From the NCBI GenBank assembly GCA_002309655.1, contig DBXM01000051.1:1-64000 (forward strand): a DNA stretch of 64,000 nt, read 5' to 3'. The DNA is from Mageeibacillus sp. UBA1212 (GTDB lineage Bacteria > Bacillota > Clostridia > UBA1212). Made by a program: the position numbers and the translations under genes. Every line of letters starts with the position of its first letter. Position 1 is the stretch's first letter. This document shows, one piece after another, positions 8,864 through 18,138 of this stretch. The notes beneath the pieces are model-generated. The model made no database searches and was not told the DNA's origin. It saw only the letters and a program-made list of their open reading frames with translations.

Positions 8864-10860
8864 AGCCCCGCCTCCTTCATAAACGCCGCGAGCCCTTCCG
8901 CGGTAGTCAGGCCTGCTCCGTCACTGCCGGCCGGGAAGCCGCACCCGAACTCTTTGTCGAGGTCGGAAACGAGCTGAAAGTAGTCGAGCGAAGTGCCGCC
9001 GAGGTCGCGGAAGAAATCGCTGTCCGGATTTACGTTTTCGGGGTCCGCTCCGGTGGCGTCGCACATGAATTGTATTATATTTTTTACGAGTGCGTCGGGA
9101 ATTTCTCCGGTCTTACCGGCTTCTTCGCCGCCTTCGCCTTCATTTTTGTATTTCCAGGAAATATCCTCAATTCCGCCGCTCTCGAGAAGCTTCCTGATCT
9201 TCGTTCGCGAGACCTTGAAGTCGCCGTCGGCAATAAGCTTTTTATCCGTGATTATGAACTCGGATATCCTGCCGCGGAGGTTTGACGCGGCGGCGGCCTT
9301 TTCAAGCCTTGCTTTGAGCGCCGCCGCTTCCCCTGTTCCCGAAAACCTTTTCACCTCGGCAACGAGGACCGCGCCGGCGCCCTTTTTAACAAGGCAGACC
9401 GCTTCGGCGCCGGCGTCCTTGAAAACCTTTTCAGCTTCGTCAGGGTTGATGTTCTCGCCGTCGGCAAGCACGATAAGGTCGTCGTTCCTGCCGAGGATCT
9501 TGTAGTAGCCGTTCTCCTCCGAAGCCAGGTCGCCGGTCGCGAAGTAGCCGTCCGCCTCGCGCCTCACGCCGTTTTCGATGATATATTTGGCGTTGACCTT
9601 GCCCCTTACCGACAGCATGCCGTTCCCGTCCAGCGAGAACTCCACGCCGCCCAGGGGTCTGCCCACCGCCCCTTTTACAATGTCTTTGACGCGGTTCCTG
9701 AGCTCGACGCTTGTGATTCCGGTCTCGGTCATGCCGTAGCCGTTCACGAGCCTGTAGCCGATCAGGTTGAAGAACCGCAGCGCCTCGCCGGAAATCGGCC
9801 CGCCGCCGCTTATCATGAAGCTGATGCTGTCGCCGAACATCCCTCTGCGAATCTCTCCGAAAGCCGCCTTCGAAAACGCCCTGCCGAGCGCGTTCCCGGC
9901 AACCGGCAACGCGTAGATTTTTTCCGCGAGCTTCATTCCCTTTTCGAACTTCGCGACCGTCGCCGGCCCCCGCGATTTAATCTTTTTCATCGCCGCGCCG
10001 TACACTTTTTCCCAGAACAGCGGCACCGCAAAAATGTGGGTCACGTGCCTGCGCCTGACCGTCTGCGTGACCGTGTCGGCCGCGAGGTCGTTCAGCAGCA
10101 CGAACGTTCTGGAATAGAACGCGAACCATATATAGACCGCGACGAGTCCGAAAATGTGGTAGAACGGCAGGAACGTCAAATGCTTCAGCTCGCCCCTGTA
10201 ATGCCTCGCCAGCAGCCGGTTTTGCTTGATAATCTCGAACGAATACTTGATCTGGCAGTAGAGCTCCTCCGCACCGAAGGCGCAGATTTTGACGCCGGAA
10301 GTCGTCCCCGAAGTCATCAAAAGAATCTCACCGCCGCATGCGCGCAGGTCCGGTTCGGGAATCTCATTAACCGCGCACGCTTCTTCGTAAATGCTCTCCG
10401 CAGAATAAGCGGGAAGCCCGCACACCGATCCGCCGCAGCATAATTTACCGTCAGCAATAACCGCCGCCGCGCCGCACATTTCGCACGCGCTTTTAAGCGT
10501 CTCCTCCGCAAGCATAAGGTTCATCAGAAGAGGCCGCCTGCCGCACAGAATGACCGCCCAGAACATCTCGATCCACAGAAGGCTGTTCGCCATGTAAATG
10601 CCCACCGGCGCGTCCTCCGGCAGGTCCGCGAACTTCCCGCGCATTAACCGGGCGGTTTTGAGAATGTCGTTTTTTGCCTCTTTATAGGTTGTTTTCTCGA
10701 CCTTCAGCCCTCTCATGCGCTCAATAAGAATGTTCTCCTCTTCCGAGAACATCAGCTCAAAAAGTGAGCCGAGATCCTTTTCCATAGAGGAGAACCGCGC
10801 GAGTTTGCCTGAGACGTATTCGTTTACCGACTTTGCGTCGCCGAGATTTTTTATCCTCAT
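8860..10860 (-). CDS. AMP-forming acyl ligase fused to a C-terminal ACP domain
   Basis: A 666-residue fusion. Residues 1 to about 580 form an ANL ligase: ATP loop MTSGTTSGVK, NGYGMTETGI, a GDLASEENGYY hinge and a late lysine near TKIRK. Residues about 595-666 form a carrier domain with the attachment serine in LGGTSLDYF. The protein is thus built to activate an acid and load it onto its own carrier. In the ATP loop a Ser stands where Gly is usual. The same substitution pattern and overall similarity mark the ligase at 34737-36506 as its closest relative here. The PlsC-type gene begins inside its stop region. Confidence 0.88.
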   Translation of the reverse strand: MRIKNLGDAKSVNEYVSGKLARFSSMEKDLGSLFELMFSEEENILIERMRGLKVEKTTYKEAKNDILKTARLMRGKFADLPEDAPVGIYMANSLLWIEMFWAVILCGRRPLLMNLMLAEETLKSACEMCGAAAVIADGKLCCGGSVCGLPAYSAESIYEEACAVNEIPEPDLRACGGEILLMTSGTTSGVKICAFGAEELYCQIKYSFEIIKQNRLLARHYRGELKHLTFLPFYHIFGLVAVYIWFAFYSRTFVLLNDLAADTVTQTVRRRHVTHIFAVPLFWEKVYGAAMKKIKSRGPATVAKFEKGMKLAEKIYALPVAGNALGRAFSKAAFGEIRRGMFGDSISFMISGGGPISGEALRFFNLIGYRLVNGYGMTETGITSVELRNRVKDIVKGAVGRPLGGVEFSLDGNGMLSVRGKVNAKYIIENGVRREADGYFATGDLASEENGYYKILGRNDDLIVLADGENINPDEAEKVFKDAGAEAVCLVKKGAGAVLVAEVKRFSGTGEAAALKARLEKAAAASNLRGRISEFIITDKKLIADGDFKVSRTKIRKLLESGGIEDISWKYKNEGEGGEEAGKTGEIPDALVKNIIQFMCDATGADPENVNPDSDFFRDLGGTSLDYFQLVSDLDKEFGCGFPAGSDGAGLTTAEGLAAFMKEAGL

Positions 10861-10916
10861 CTGTGCATCAACTCTCCCGAACAGGGGGAAATCAATTAAA
10901 TACCTGCGGGTCTGAA

Positions 10917-11831
10917 TTATTCGCCGCCCGCTTTTTTCTTTTCGAATATGCTCTCCGCAGCGTAAAGCGTGTTCCTGAGAAGCATCGTGATCGTCATCGG
11001 TCCGACGCCGCCGGGAACGGGAGTGATCGCGCCGCAGACCGGGAATACCGACTCGAAGTCGCAGTCGCCGCAGAGCTTCCCGTTTTCGTCGCGGTTCATG
11101 CCCACGTCGATAACGACGGCGCCCGGCTTGATAAACGAGGCGTCGATCATTTTCGCCCTGCCGACGGCCGCCACAAGAATGTCCGCGTTCCGCGCGATCT
11201 CCTTAAGGCCGACCGTTTTGGAGTGGGCTGTGGTGACGGTTCCGTCCGCGGCGAGAAGAAGCATTGAAACCGGCTTCCCGACGATGTTGCTTCTGCCTAT
11301 AACAAGGCAGTTTTTGCCGCGCACCGAAGTTCCGGTCGCCGCAATCAGCTCCATAATTCCCGCAGGCGTGCAGGGAAGAAAACCGGGGTCGCCGCAGCAG
11401 AGACGGCCGACGTTCACCGGATGGAAGCAGTCCACGTCCTTTTCGGGCGAGATCGCGTTGATGATCTTTTTCTCGTCGATGCCGCGCGGAAGCGGAAGCT
11501 GCACGAGAATTCCGTCGATATTCGCGTCGACGTTGAGCCCGCCTATAAGCGAAAGCAGTTCCTCTTCGGAAACGTCCGCGGGAAGCGCGAACTCCAGCGA
11601 TGTGAAGCCGACCTCCGCGCAAGCGTTTTTCTTGTTCCGCACGTAGATCTTCGAAGCGGGGTCGTCGCCCGCGATAACAACGGCGAGCGCCGGCTTCCTG
11701 CCGGATTTTTCCTCAAACGCAAGCGCCTGTTCGCGAACAACCGTTCTGATCCTTGCCGACACGGCCTTCCCGTTGATTATTTTCCCCGAAAACTCCGGCG
11801 CTGCCGCAGCCTCATTTAAAACGTCAGTCAT
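10917..11831 (-). CDS. folD: FolD, methylene-THF dehydrogenase/cyclohydrolase
   Basis: A 304-residue FolD. The catalytic YVRNK (Tyr63 to Lys67), QLPLPRGID, the NADP-binding GRSNIVGKPVSMLL and the C-terminal TPVPGGVGPMT are all present. It interconverts methylene-, methenyl- and formyl-tetrahydrofolate, supplying one-carbon units for purines and, in many Clostridia, the Wood-Ljungdahl route. It starts one base after the stop of ftsK, so the two genes are co-transcribed. Confidence 0.96.
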   Translation of the reverse strand: MTDVLNEAAAAPEFSGKIINGKAVSARIRTVVREQALAFEEKSGRKPALAVVIAGDDPASKIYVRNKKNACAEVGFTSLEFALPADVSEEELLSLIGGLNVDANIDGILVQLPLPRGIDEKKIINAISPEKDVDCFHPVNVGRLCCGDPGFLPCTPAGIMELIAATGTSVRGKNCLVIGRSNIVGKPVSMLLLAADGTVTTAHSKTVGLKEIARNADILVAAVGRAKMIDASFIKPGAVVIDVGMNRDENGKLCGDCDFESVFPVCGAITPVPGGVGPMTITMLLRNTLYAAESIFEKKKAGGE

Positions 11832-11832
11832 T

Positions 11833-14700
11833 TCATCCTCTTTTTATAACCTTGCCCGGCTTTCCGCCGACCGATCTCTCGACGTAGCCGTCGTCAACGA
11901 GCTTGTCAAAATAGTTCGCGGCCTTATTGTAGCCGATGTTGAACTGCCTCTGGATTTTCGAGATCGAGACGTCGTCGCGGGAGATCACGAACTCCACGAC
12001 CTGCTTGTAGAGGTCCTGCGTGTCGTTCTTCGCGCCGCCCTGCTGTTGGCCCTGTCCGCCAACTCCCTGGTCTTCGGCGTTGTCGATGGCCTCGACGATG
12101 CTGTCGTCGTACTTTCCGCCGGCGGTGTTGCTCTTGATGAAGTTCACGACCGCCTCGACGGAATCCGTGTCTGTAAAGCCGTTCTGGATCCTCAGCGTCT
12201 TGCCCTCCGCGGGCGCGAAGATCATGTCGCCTTTGCCGAGCAGCTTTTCGCCGCCGGTGGCGTTGAGAATAATCTGCGAGTTGACCTGGTCTGCGACCTT
12301 GAGGCAGATTCTGGAAGGAATGTTGGCCTTGATAAGACCGGTCACAACGTCTCTCGAAGGACGCTGGGTAGCCACGATCAGGTGCATACCGCAGGCGCGC
12401 GCCTTCTGCGCAATTCTGTTGATCGCGAATTCAACCGATTTTCCGGCGACCATCATAAGGTCGGCCAGCTCGTCGATGAAGATAAGAATCTTCGGCATCG
12501 TCTTCCAGCCCTTGCGGACCGCAAGCGCGTTATAGTCGGTAATGTCCTTCACGTTCCTCTCGGCGAAATACGCGTACCTTCTGTCCATCTCGACCGTCGC
12601 CCACGCGAGAGCCGAAGCGGCTTTTTTAGGATCGGTAACGACAGGAAGCAGCAGGTGCGGCAGTCCGTCGTAGCGCAGGAATTCGACGCTCTTCGGGTCG
12701 ATCAGAATGAACCTGACCTCGTCCGGCGACGCCTTGAAAAGAATGCTCATGATCATTCCGTTCGTGCACACGCTCTTACCGGAGCCGGTGGTACCGCCTA
12801 TAAGAAGGTGCGGCATCTTTTCGATGTCTGTGACCACCGGGTTGCCGAGAATGTCCTTGCCCAGCGACGCGGAAACCTTCGAGGAGGAGCGTTTGAAAAC
12901 GTCAGACGCGATTATCTCTCTCAGGAAGACCGTGGATCTTGCCTTGTTCGGAACCTCGATGCCCACCGCGCTCTTGCCGGGAATAGGTGCCTCGATCCTG
13001 ACCGTTTCCGCGGCCAGGTAGAACGCGATCTCGTCCGAAAGCTCCTTTATGCGGTTCATCCTGATGCCGACCTTGGGAACGATCTCGTAGCGCGTGACGG
13101 TCGGACCCACGTAGTAGTTGGTGCAGGTTGCCTCCACGCCGTAGTTTTTGAGAGTCGCGATAAGCTTTTCTTTGGTTGCGCTGCACTCCGCAAGGCTCGC
13201 GTTGTAGGCGGCCGTCTTTGAGGCGCCGTCGTACTTCAGCAGGTCTATCGAAGGCAGAACGTAGTTTTTATACGTCTCGTTGTTGAGAACGGGAAGATCG
13301 TTCGGACCGAAGTGGGCCGGCTTTTTATCCTCGGGCGCGTTGTCCTGTTCTTCTTCGTTTTTCGAGTCCGCAGTGGCGTCAGCCGTAGCAGTATTCGCGG
13401 TTTTGTCATGCTGCGCAGCCGTGTCTTCGCCGCCCGCAGTCGTGAATGCGCCGGCATAACCGGACGTGCCGTTGTCCCGCGAAGGCGCCGAAACCGGCTC
13501 GCCCAAAGCGTTCTTTTTTCCCGAAGCGTCGGCAAAATCGATACCCGCAAAAGAAGCCGCGCCTGAGCCGTCGCCCGACTGCATATTTCCGCCTTCACCC
13601 GCGGTTGCGTCCTCGCCCGCAAGCGTCGGACTCTTGAAATAATCATCCGCTCCGGTCAGATCGGCGCCCTCAAACAGGAAGTCGACCTTCCCGCCGTCAC
13701 CTGAGCCGTCCATTCCGTTCTCGGAGCCGAAAACGTCGCTGCTGGAAGGCGTGCTGTTCTCGATGTCGTCATCGTCAAAAACGATTCGGCCGACATTCTC
13801 CCTCTTCGTGAAGAACTCGTCGGTGTAGTGTTCCTTCGGCTTGTTCTCCTCGTCGTCTTCGTTGTTCTGTTCGTCCGCTGCGGTCTTCTGGTCGCCGGGC
13901 ACCGACACGACCTTGATCTGGTCGGTGTTCTCCTGCCTGTTCCTGTCGCGTCCGAAAAGCTTCTTGAAACCGTTACCGACAGACGTGCCCACCTTGGAGG
14001 TGACGTCGCTGACCTTCGTGAAGAACGGCAGCAGCGAGAACTTGAACAGGAGCATCGCGAAAATGAGCGTCAGCGGAACCAGCACGACCAGCGCTCCCAC
14101 TTTTGAAATGGTCGCCAACAACGCCGTCGCCACGCCGCCCGCTATAAGTCCGCCTCCGAAGGGACTGACCTCGTGCGACTTCCACAGCGACAGAACGAGC
14201 GGCAGGAATTTCACCTGACCGTGCTCGGCGATGTAGCTGTCGTAGCAGTTGGAAAGCGAGTGGAAAAGCGCTGTGAGGAACAGGAAAAAGAAGATCATCG
14301 CCGCGGTCGTGCGGCCGGTGAACGTCTGCGACTGGGTGCCTCTCAGGATCGAGAACGACAGCACGAGCACCGCGATTAGAAGCAGTATCGTGCCGATAAG
14401 TCCGAACACGCCGTAAAGGACCTCTTTAACAAAAGATCCCACCAGCCCCGCCTTCCCGAGCATACACACGACTACGAAAACGCACACGGAAACCATCACG
14501 ATCGCGGTGATTTCACGGGTGTTCGCGCTTCTGTGCTTGACGGTAACGCGGGCGTCCTGCTTTTCCTCCTTCACGCTCTTCTTTTTGTCGGGCGCCTGCG
14601 CCTGGGAAGTCTTTTTGGTATTTCCGCCGGATTTCCCGTTCTTTTTCTGCGCCGTTCCCGATTTGGTATTGGATTTGGTTTTGTTTTTGTCGGTAGCCAT
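11833..14700 (-). CDS. ftsK: FtsK/SpoIIIE family DNA translocase
   Basis: A 955-residue translocase. After a Lys-rich N-terminus come four or more membrane helices (about 64-84, 99-119, 132-150, 184-225). An acidic low-complexity linker spans roughly 230-480, then the motor follows with Walker A GGTTGSGKS near 633 and Walker B FIDELADL near 740. A winged-helix gamma domain (ISKIQRQFNIGYNKAANYF) at the C-terminus reads KOPS/SRS-like orientation sequences. The protein pumps chromosome DNA through the closing septum. The linker is longer than in Bacillus SpoIIIE. folD follows directly. Confidence 0.95.
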   Translation of the reverse strand: MATDKNKTKSNTKSGTAQKKNGKSGGNTKKTSQAQAPDKKKSVKEEKQDARVTVKHRSANTREITAIVMVSVCVFVVVCMLGKAGLVGSFVKEVLYGVFGLIGTILLLIAVLVLSFSILRGTQSQTFTGRTTAAMIFFFLFLTALFHSLSNCYDSYIAEHGQVKFLPLVLSLWKSHEVSPFGGGLIAGGVATALLATISKVGALVVLVPLTLIFAMLLFKFSLLPFFTKVSDVTSKVGTSVGNGFKKLFGRDRNRQENTDQIKVVSVPGDQKTAADEQNNEDDEENKPKEHYTDEFFTKRENVGRIVFDDDDIENSTPSSSDVFGSENGMDGSGDGGKVDFLFEGADLTGADDYFKSPTLAGEDATAGEGGNMQSGDGSGAASFAGIDFADASGKKNALGEPVSAPSRDNGTSGYAGAFTTAGGEDTAAQHDKTANTATADATADSKNEEEQDNAPEDKKPAHFGPNDLPVLNNETYKNYVLPSIDLLKYDGASKTAAYNASLAECSATKEKLIATLKNYGVEATCTNYYVGPTVTRYEIVPKVGIRMNRIKELSDEIAFYLAAETVRIEAPIPGKSAVGIEVPNKARSTVFLREIIASDVFKRSSSKVSASLGKDILGNPVVTDIEKMPHLLIGGTTGSGKSVCTNGMIMSILFKASPDEVRFILIDPKSVEFLRYDGLPHLLLPVVTDPKKAASALAWATVEMDRRYAYFAERNVKDITDYNALAVRKGWKTMPKILIFIDELADLMMVAGKSVEFAINRIAQKARACGMHLIVATQRPSRDVVTGLIKANIPSRICLKVADQVNSQIILNATGGEKLLGKGDMIFAPAEGKTLRIQNGFTDTDSVEAVVNFIKSNTAGGKYDDSIVEAIDNAEDQGVGGQGQQQGGAKNDTQDLYKQVVEFVISRDDVSISKIQRQFNIGYNKAANYFDKLVDDGYVERSVGGKPGKVIKRG

Positions 14701-14822
14701 GTCTTTCCCTTTTATCTTTTGTCTTGCGGTTCGTCCGTGAAGCGTGAATGCCCCAAGTACGCCGCCTGTTTATTTCCCGGAAAATTTCCGGAAAATGTTT
14801 ATTTGTGCCGGACTTAAAGTTA

Positions 14823-15905
14823 TTAAATGAAAATGCCGGCAATCGCCGCCTCCGCGTCTTCAAGCAGAGGCCTTATATAATTCTCGGTCTCGGACCTCGC
14901 GAATGCGTCCCGGATTTCGTCGGCGACGCTCTCCTCGAAAGCCGCTCCTTCGGGAACGCCCGCCTCAAGGCAGTACAAAGCGTAAAAACCGCCAGCATCC
15001 TCGATAACGTACTTCCCGTCCGCTTCATATTCTCCGCAGTCGAAAAACCGTTCAAGCGCTTCGCCGGCCGCCACGGACGAATCCGTTCCGGATTTGTCGT
15101 AGAAAAACACCGCGTCCTCGGACTTTCCGTCGCTTTCCGAGTACTTTTCGACGAAAGCTGTCATGTCCTCCGCCGAAGAAACCTCCGCGAGAACGCCTTT
15201 CAGCCACTCAGTAAAAGCGGCCGCGTCTCTCGTTTTTCCCTGCGCGTCTGCGGGTTTGAAATACGCGTACGCGAACACCGCCGAAAAGAACCTGTCCCTG
15301 TTTTCTTCAACATACTTCGCGACCGCCCCGCTTCCTGCGTCCGCTTTGGAGGCGAGCTTTTCAGCCAGCAGTTCTGTGCGCTTCAGCATTGCCGCGAACG
15401 CAGCGAATTCATCTTTCGTCACGCCGTTCGAGCCTTTCGAAAACTCGTCCTCGCTTCCTTCGAAGTCCGAAGCCTCATACGCTGCGGAAACTTCTTTCAG
15501 CGCGTTTTCGTACGCCGCCGTAACCGCGGGGTCGTCGTCCTTCACGCCTTCCTTTTGGCACATCGAAATCTCGGCGGCAAGTCCGGCTGCGGCGCGCGCG
15601 GCCGTAAATCTTGAGTCAGTCTGAGTTTCTTCGCCCCCCGCGTTATTTCCGGAAAATCTCGACAGCAGCGCGTCGTGTTCTCCGGTTCCGTTCCCGATCA
15701 GGAACAGGAACCTCTCATAGCAGAACTCGTAAACCGGCGTACCGTCCGAAAGCTTGAACAGCACCGCTTTTTCGCTGTTTTCAGAGTTTTCCGCCGTCGG
15801 TTCCGGATTGTTCCCCTTGCCGGCACACCCCGCAAGCAGCGCAATTACAGTAACGACGGCCAGCGCGGTAAGCAGGCAGTTTAAAACCGTTTTTCTGAAG
15901 TTCAA
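14823..15905 (-). CDS. Lipoprotein, possibly PrsA/SurA-like
   Basis: A 360-residue lipoprotein: an N-terminal hydrophobic segment ending in the lipobox LLAGC (Cys27), a short Asn/Glu spacer, then a helical region rich in Ala and Glu, and a C-terminal part (about 210-330) with the FAYAYFKPAD to FYALYCLEAG arrangement. The layout, helical N-domain then a mixed alpha/beta domain, recalls PrsA/SurA chaperones with a degenerate parvulin domain, but the conserved parvulin residues are not clear to me. It sits between a deacetylase-like gene and ftsK. The lipoprotein call is firm; the family is a guess. Confidence 0.7.
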   Translation of the reverse strand: MNFRKTVLNCLLTALAVVTVIALLAGCAGKGNNPEPTAENSENSEKAVLFKLSDGTPVYEFCYERFLFLIGNGTGEHDALLSRFSGNNAGGEETQTDSRFTAARAAAGLAAEISMCQKEGVKDDDPAVTAAYENALKEVSAAYEASDFEGSEDEFSKGSNGVTKDEFAAFAAMLKRTELLAEKLASKADAGSGAVAKYVEENRDRFFSAVFAYAYFKPADAQGKTRDAAAFTEWLKGVLAEVSSAEDMTAFVEKYSESDGKSEDAVFFYDKSGTDSSVAAGEALERFFDCGEYEADGKYVIEDAGGFYALYCLEAGVPEGAAFEESVADEIRDAFARSETENYIRPLLEDAEAAIAGIFI

Positions 15906-15930
15906 CGTCGCTCACCCGCCTTTCCGCCGC

Positions 15931-17166
15931 TTACGGCAGCACAAACTCGTAACCCTGCGACCTGGCGTAATCGATGAACCACCCGAGATTTGCGGTCGTA
16001 AGTTCAGACGTCGAGTGGAGGTACAATATGCACCCGGGGAAAAGCGCCGTCTTAAGGATCTCCTTCCCCTGCTCGATTGAAGGCTCTTTCGACGCGTCGT
16101 AGTCCATGTACGCGAACGTCCAGAACACCGTCTTGTACCCGAGGTACTCCGCCAGCACAATGTCGCGCTTAGAAGTCGAGCCGGACGGCGGCCTGAAATA
16201 GACCAGGTTGTAGGAATACCCGAGCTTTGCGTCAAGCCTCCGCTTGAAGTTGTTCATCTCGTTCACGAACGTCTCGCGCGACTCGAACGGCAGCTTGATG
16301 TGCCTGTCGCCATGCGAACCGATGATGTGACCTTCGTTCACGATTCTCGGCACGAACCTTCCTGACGAGGTCCATATGAACCCGCCTGTCAGGAAGAAGA
16401 TCGCCTTCACGTTCTTGGCTTTGAGCGTGTTGAGAACGGTATCCATCGTGCCATCGTCGTAGCCGGCCGTGAACGTTAAACAAATCTTTTTCTCGGTGCT
16501 CGTTGGCAGTCTGTCAAAAGAATTATGCTGCGCGATGAAGCCAAGCGACTCCTGACCGCGGTCCCATATTGCGACCCTCTGCCCGTTTTGATACGTGAAC
16601 CTGCCGCACGACCACTCGGCAGAACTGGGATTTGTATCGGCGAAAAACTCGCTCGAAAGCCCGTTCAGCACCGAAAAGTCGAATTCGCTCGGCTCAATGA
16701 TCTGCGCACCGCCACCCGGAACAGCCGTCCTCAAAGTGCCGGGAACCGGCGTCGGCGTTGGCGTCGGCGTAGGTGTGGGCGTAGGAGTAGGTGTGGGCGT
16801 AGGAGTCGAGGTTGGCGTCGGCGTGGGAGTCGGCGTAGGTGTAGGTGTAGGCGTTGGAGTGGAGGTTGGCGTCGGCGTCGGAGTAGGCGTCTCCGTGGGC
16901 GTGGGCGTCGGCGTCGGTTCCGGAGTCGGAACTTCGGTCGGCTCGGGCGTCTCCTCTATAAAAGGCGTTTCAGTCGCGTCCGTTTTATCCGTATCCGCCG
17001 CAAGAACGTCGCCCTTCTGCCTTTGCGGGTCGTTCTCCCTTCCCGTAGCATCCGCGCTGTCCGCCCTGAAAGTTCCTGATACAATCATGAACACAACAAC
17101 GGCAACGGCAGCAGCAGCCCCCGCCGCCGACAATATTGATTTGAGCCGGTTCAAACCGTTCTCCAT
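15931..17166 (-). CDS. Degenerate PdaA-like polysaccharide deacetylase with Thr-Pro spacer
   Basis: A 411-residue protein starting at ATG 17166, preceded by GGAGGAG; a GTG further out at 17187 is less likely. It has one membrane helix, a spacer made almost only of Thr-Pro (encoded by the repeat at 16749-16925), and a NodB-type deacetylase domain. The HGDRH metal histidines, FRPPSGS and YLHSTS motifs are present. The first motif reads TFTAGYDDG, with Thr233 and Ala234 where the intact paralogue at 18309-19538 has Asp-Cys (TFDCGYENG). Loss of the catalytic aspartate predicts a binding or regulatory role, or altered chemistry. Confidence 0.85.
   Translation of the reverse strand: MENGLNRLKSILSAAGAAAAVAVVVFMIVSGTFRADSADATGRENDPQRQKGDVLAADTDKTDATETPFIEETPEPTEVPTPEPTPTPTPTETPTPTPTPTSTPTPTPTPTPTPTPTPTSTPTPTPTPTPTPTPTPTPTPVPGTLRTAVPGGGAQIIEPSEFDFSVLNGLSSEFFADTNPSSAEWSCGRFTYQNGQRVAIWDRGQESLGFIAQHNSFDRLPTSTEKKICLTFTAGYDDGTMDTVLNTLKAKNVKAIFFLTGGFIWTSSGRFVPRIVNEGHIIGSHGDRHIKLPFESRETFVNEMNNFKRRLDAKLGYSYNLVYFRPPSGSTSKRDIVLAEYLGYKTVFWTFAYMDYDASKEPSIEQGKEILKTALFPGCILYLHSTSELTTANLGWFIDYARSQGYEFVLP
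16749..16925. repeat. Hexanucleotide repeat encoding a Thr-Pro spacer
   Basis: About 177 bases of imperfect GTNGGN-type units (plus strand) encode alternating Thr-Pro on the minus strand. Codon positions vary among synonymous bases, so it is not a pure microsatellite; tract length may still vary between strains. Similar tracts lie at 19147-19215 and 62941-63035. Confidence 0.85.
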
Positions 17167-17193
17167 AAATCTCCTCCGCTCAGTCACGCCCGC

Positions 17194-17892
17194 TCAGTCG
17201 GCAAGCACCGTGAGCCTGAAACTTCTAACCACGTCCTCGATATCGCTCTTGAACATGGCAAATTCTTCCGTTTTATCGTAGGTCACCATCACCATGTAGC
17301 AGCACTTCGGCCTTTTTGCACAGTAGATGTAACCGTAAATGTTCGCTTCGTCGCCGTACCCTTTAAAATACGACGAATATAGGTCGGTATTCTCGCTTCC
17401 GACGTTGATAACGTCCGCAGTCGTGAACTGAAACCCGGAATAATCGTCCGAAAACAGCCCCTCGCGAATGCGCTTCTCCCAGTCCTCAAGAACCTTCTGA
17501 AGCGTCATCTCGCCGTAGTCGACGCCCTCCTCCGCAAGGTAGTAAAACCTGATTTTCACGCCGTCGTACTTCTGCAGCGAGAACACCACACCGTCAATAT
17601 CCTTCGTGGCCACCGCCGGCGTCAGCACCGAAACCAGCCCTGTCTCCCGGTCCATAAAGAAGCCGCCCTGCCCCTTTTCGGCAGACCAGTCTTCCGGGTA
17701 GTCGTACCTGAAGAAGTACCTCGAAGCGTTGAACGTGAGCTTGCCCTCCGGCGGCTTGTCGTCGATCACCCTCTCAAGCTCCTTGATGACCGGCCAGCTG
17801 AAAGCCAGCACGACGGCAATAACAAGAATCAGCAGGAACACGAACCGCTTCCCGCCTGTGTTGTTGTGTTTAACTTCTCCGTCGTTTTTCAC
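17194..17892 (-). CDS. Membrane-anchored protein, paralogue of the 32.2-kb lipoprotein
   Basis: A 232-residue protein with one N-terminal membrane helix (about 17-36) and an extracellular domain with no family I recognise. The segment FFMDRETGLVSVLTPAV aligns with ILDRDTGLILVMAPLV in the lipoprotein at 32216-32956. Both continue with a stretch on a Val-rich strand and a C-terminal region ending in a tyrosine-rich helix, so they are paralogues. Translation starts at GTG with AGGAGGG upstream. It is followed 27 bases later by the degenerate deacetylase gene, suggesting joint action at the cell wall. Confidence 0.75.
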   Translation of the reverse strand: MKNDGEVKHNNTGGKRFVFLLILVIAVVLAFSWPVIKELERVIDDKPPEGKLTFNASRYFFRYDYPEDWSAEKGQGGFFMDRETGLVSVLTPAVATKDIDGVVFSLQKYDGVKIRFYYLAEEGVDYGEMTLQKVLEDWEKRIREGLFSDDYSGFQFTTADVINVGSENTDLYSSYFKGYGDEANIYGYIYCAKRPKCCYMVMVTYDKTEEFAMFKSDIEDVVRSFRLTVLAD

Positions 17893-17972
17893 GGGACGTG
17901 TTCCCTCCTTTCGGGAATGAGTTTAATGATGAATGTGAGGTGAAATCACCCTCACCGCAAACAAGCTATGTC
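17893..17972. other. Leader region with small hairpin
   Basis: This stretch holds the ribosome binding site of the gene to its left and a short hairpin (GTGAG and GTGA paired with TCAC and CTCAC, about 17936-17956). There is no T-run and no clear promoter in either direction. It separates the gene start at 17892 from the first structured element. Confidence 0.4.
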
Positions 17973-18136
17973 AAAGCGCTAAGTTTTGAGCTATTTTTGC
18001 TCGTGCAAACCCGAAGCTGTATGAATATACTGCGAGAGGTTTGCACAAGCAAAGCAATTCGCTCAGCAATTCGTCGTCAGACACATTAGTCTGATTCTTT
18101 TCGAGCGAATTGCGTAAAGAGCCCGGAATCCGCTTT
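17973..18136 (+). ncRNA. Structured repeat element, copy 1
   Basis: A 164-nt element with the same fold as the copies at 18139-18310 and 61028-61239. The closing stem is AAAGCG/CGCTTT at the ends. Arm A pairs 18003-18010 with 18039-18046 (GTGCAAAC/GTTTGCAC) and is capped by GCTGTAT/ATACTGC around a GAAT loop. Arm B pairs 18054-18064 with 18103-18113 (11 perfect pairs), with an inner TCAGAC/GTCTGA hairpin. Shared primary blocks are AGCTATTTTT, CCGAAG, GCGAGAGG, AAAGCAA and TTGCGTAAAGAGC. The strand given is the orientation shared by the copies, not proof of transcription. I do not recognise it as a known RNA or mobile element. Confidence 0.7.
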
Positions 18137-18138
18137 TA

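Noticed and set aside
11773..13221. Long plus-strand open frame of 482 codons opposite ftsK
   Set aside because: It is the reverse complement of a well-conserved FtsK motor. GC-rich antisense frames stay open by codon bias, and it has no ribosome site or family motif.
16749..16925. CRISPR-like or regulatory tandem repeat
   Set aside because: The repeat is in frame, encodes Thr-Pro in a surface protein and has no spacers.
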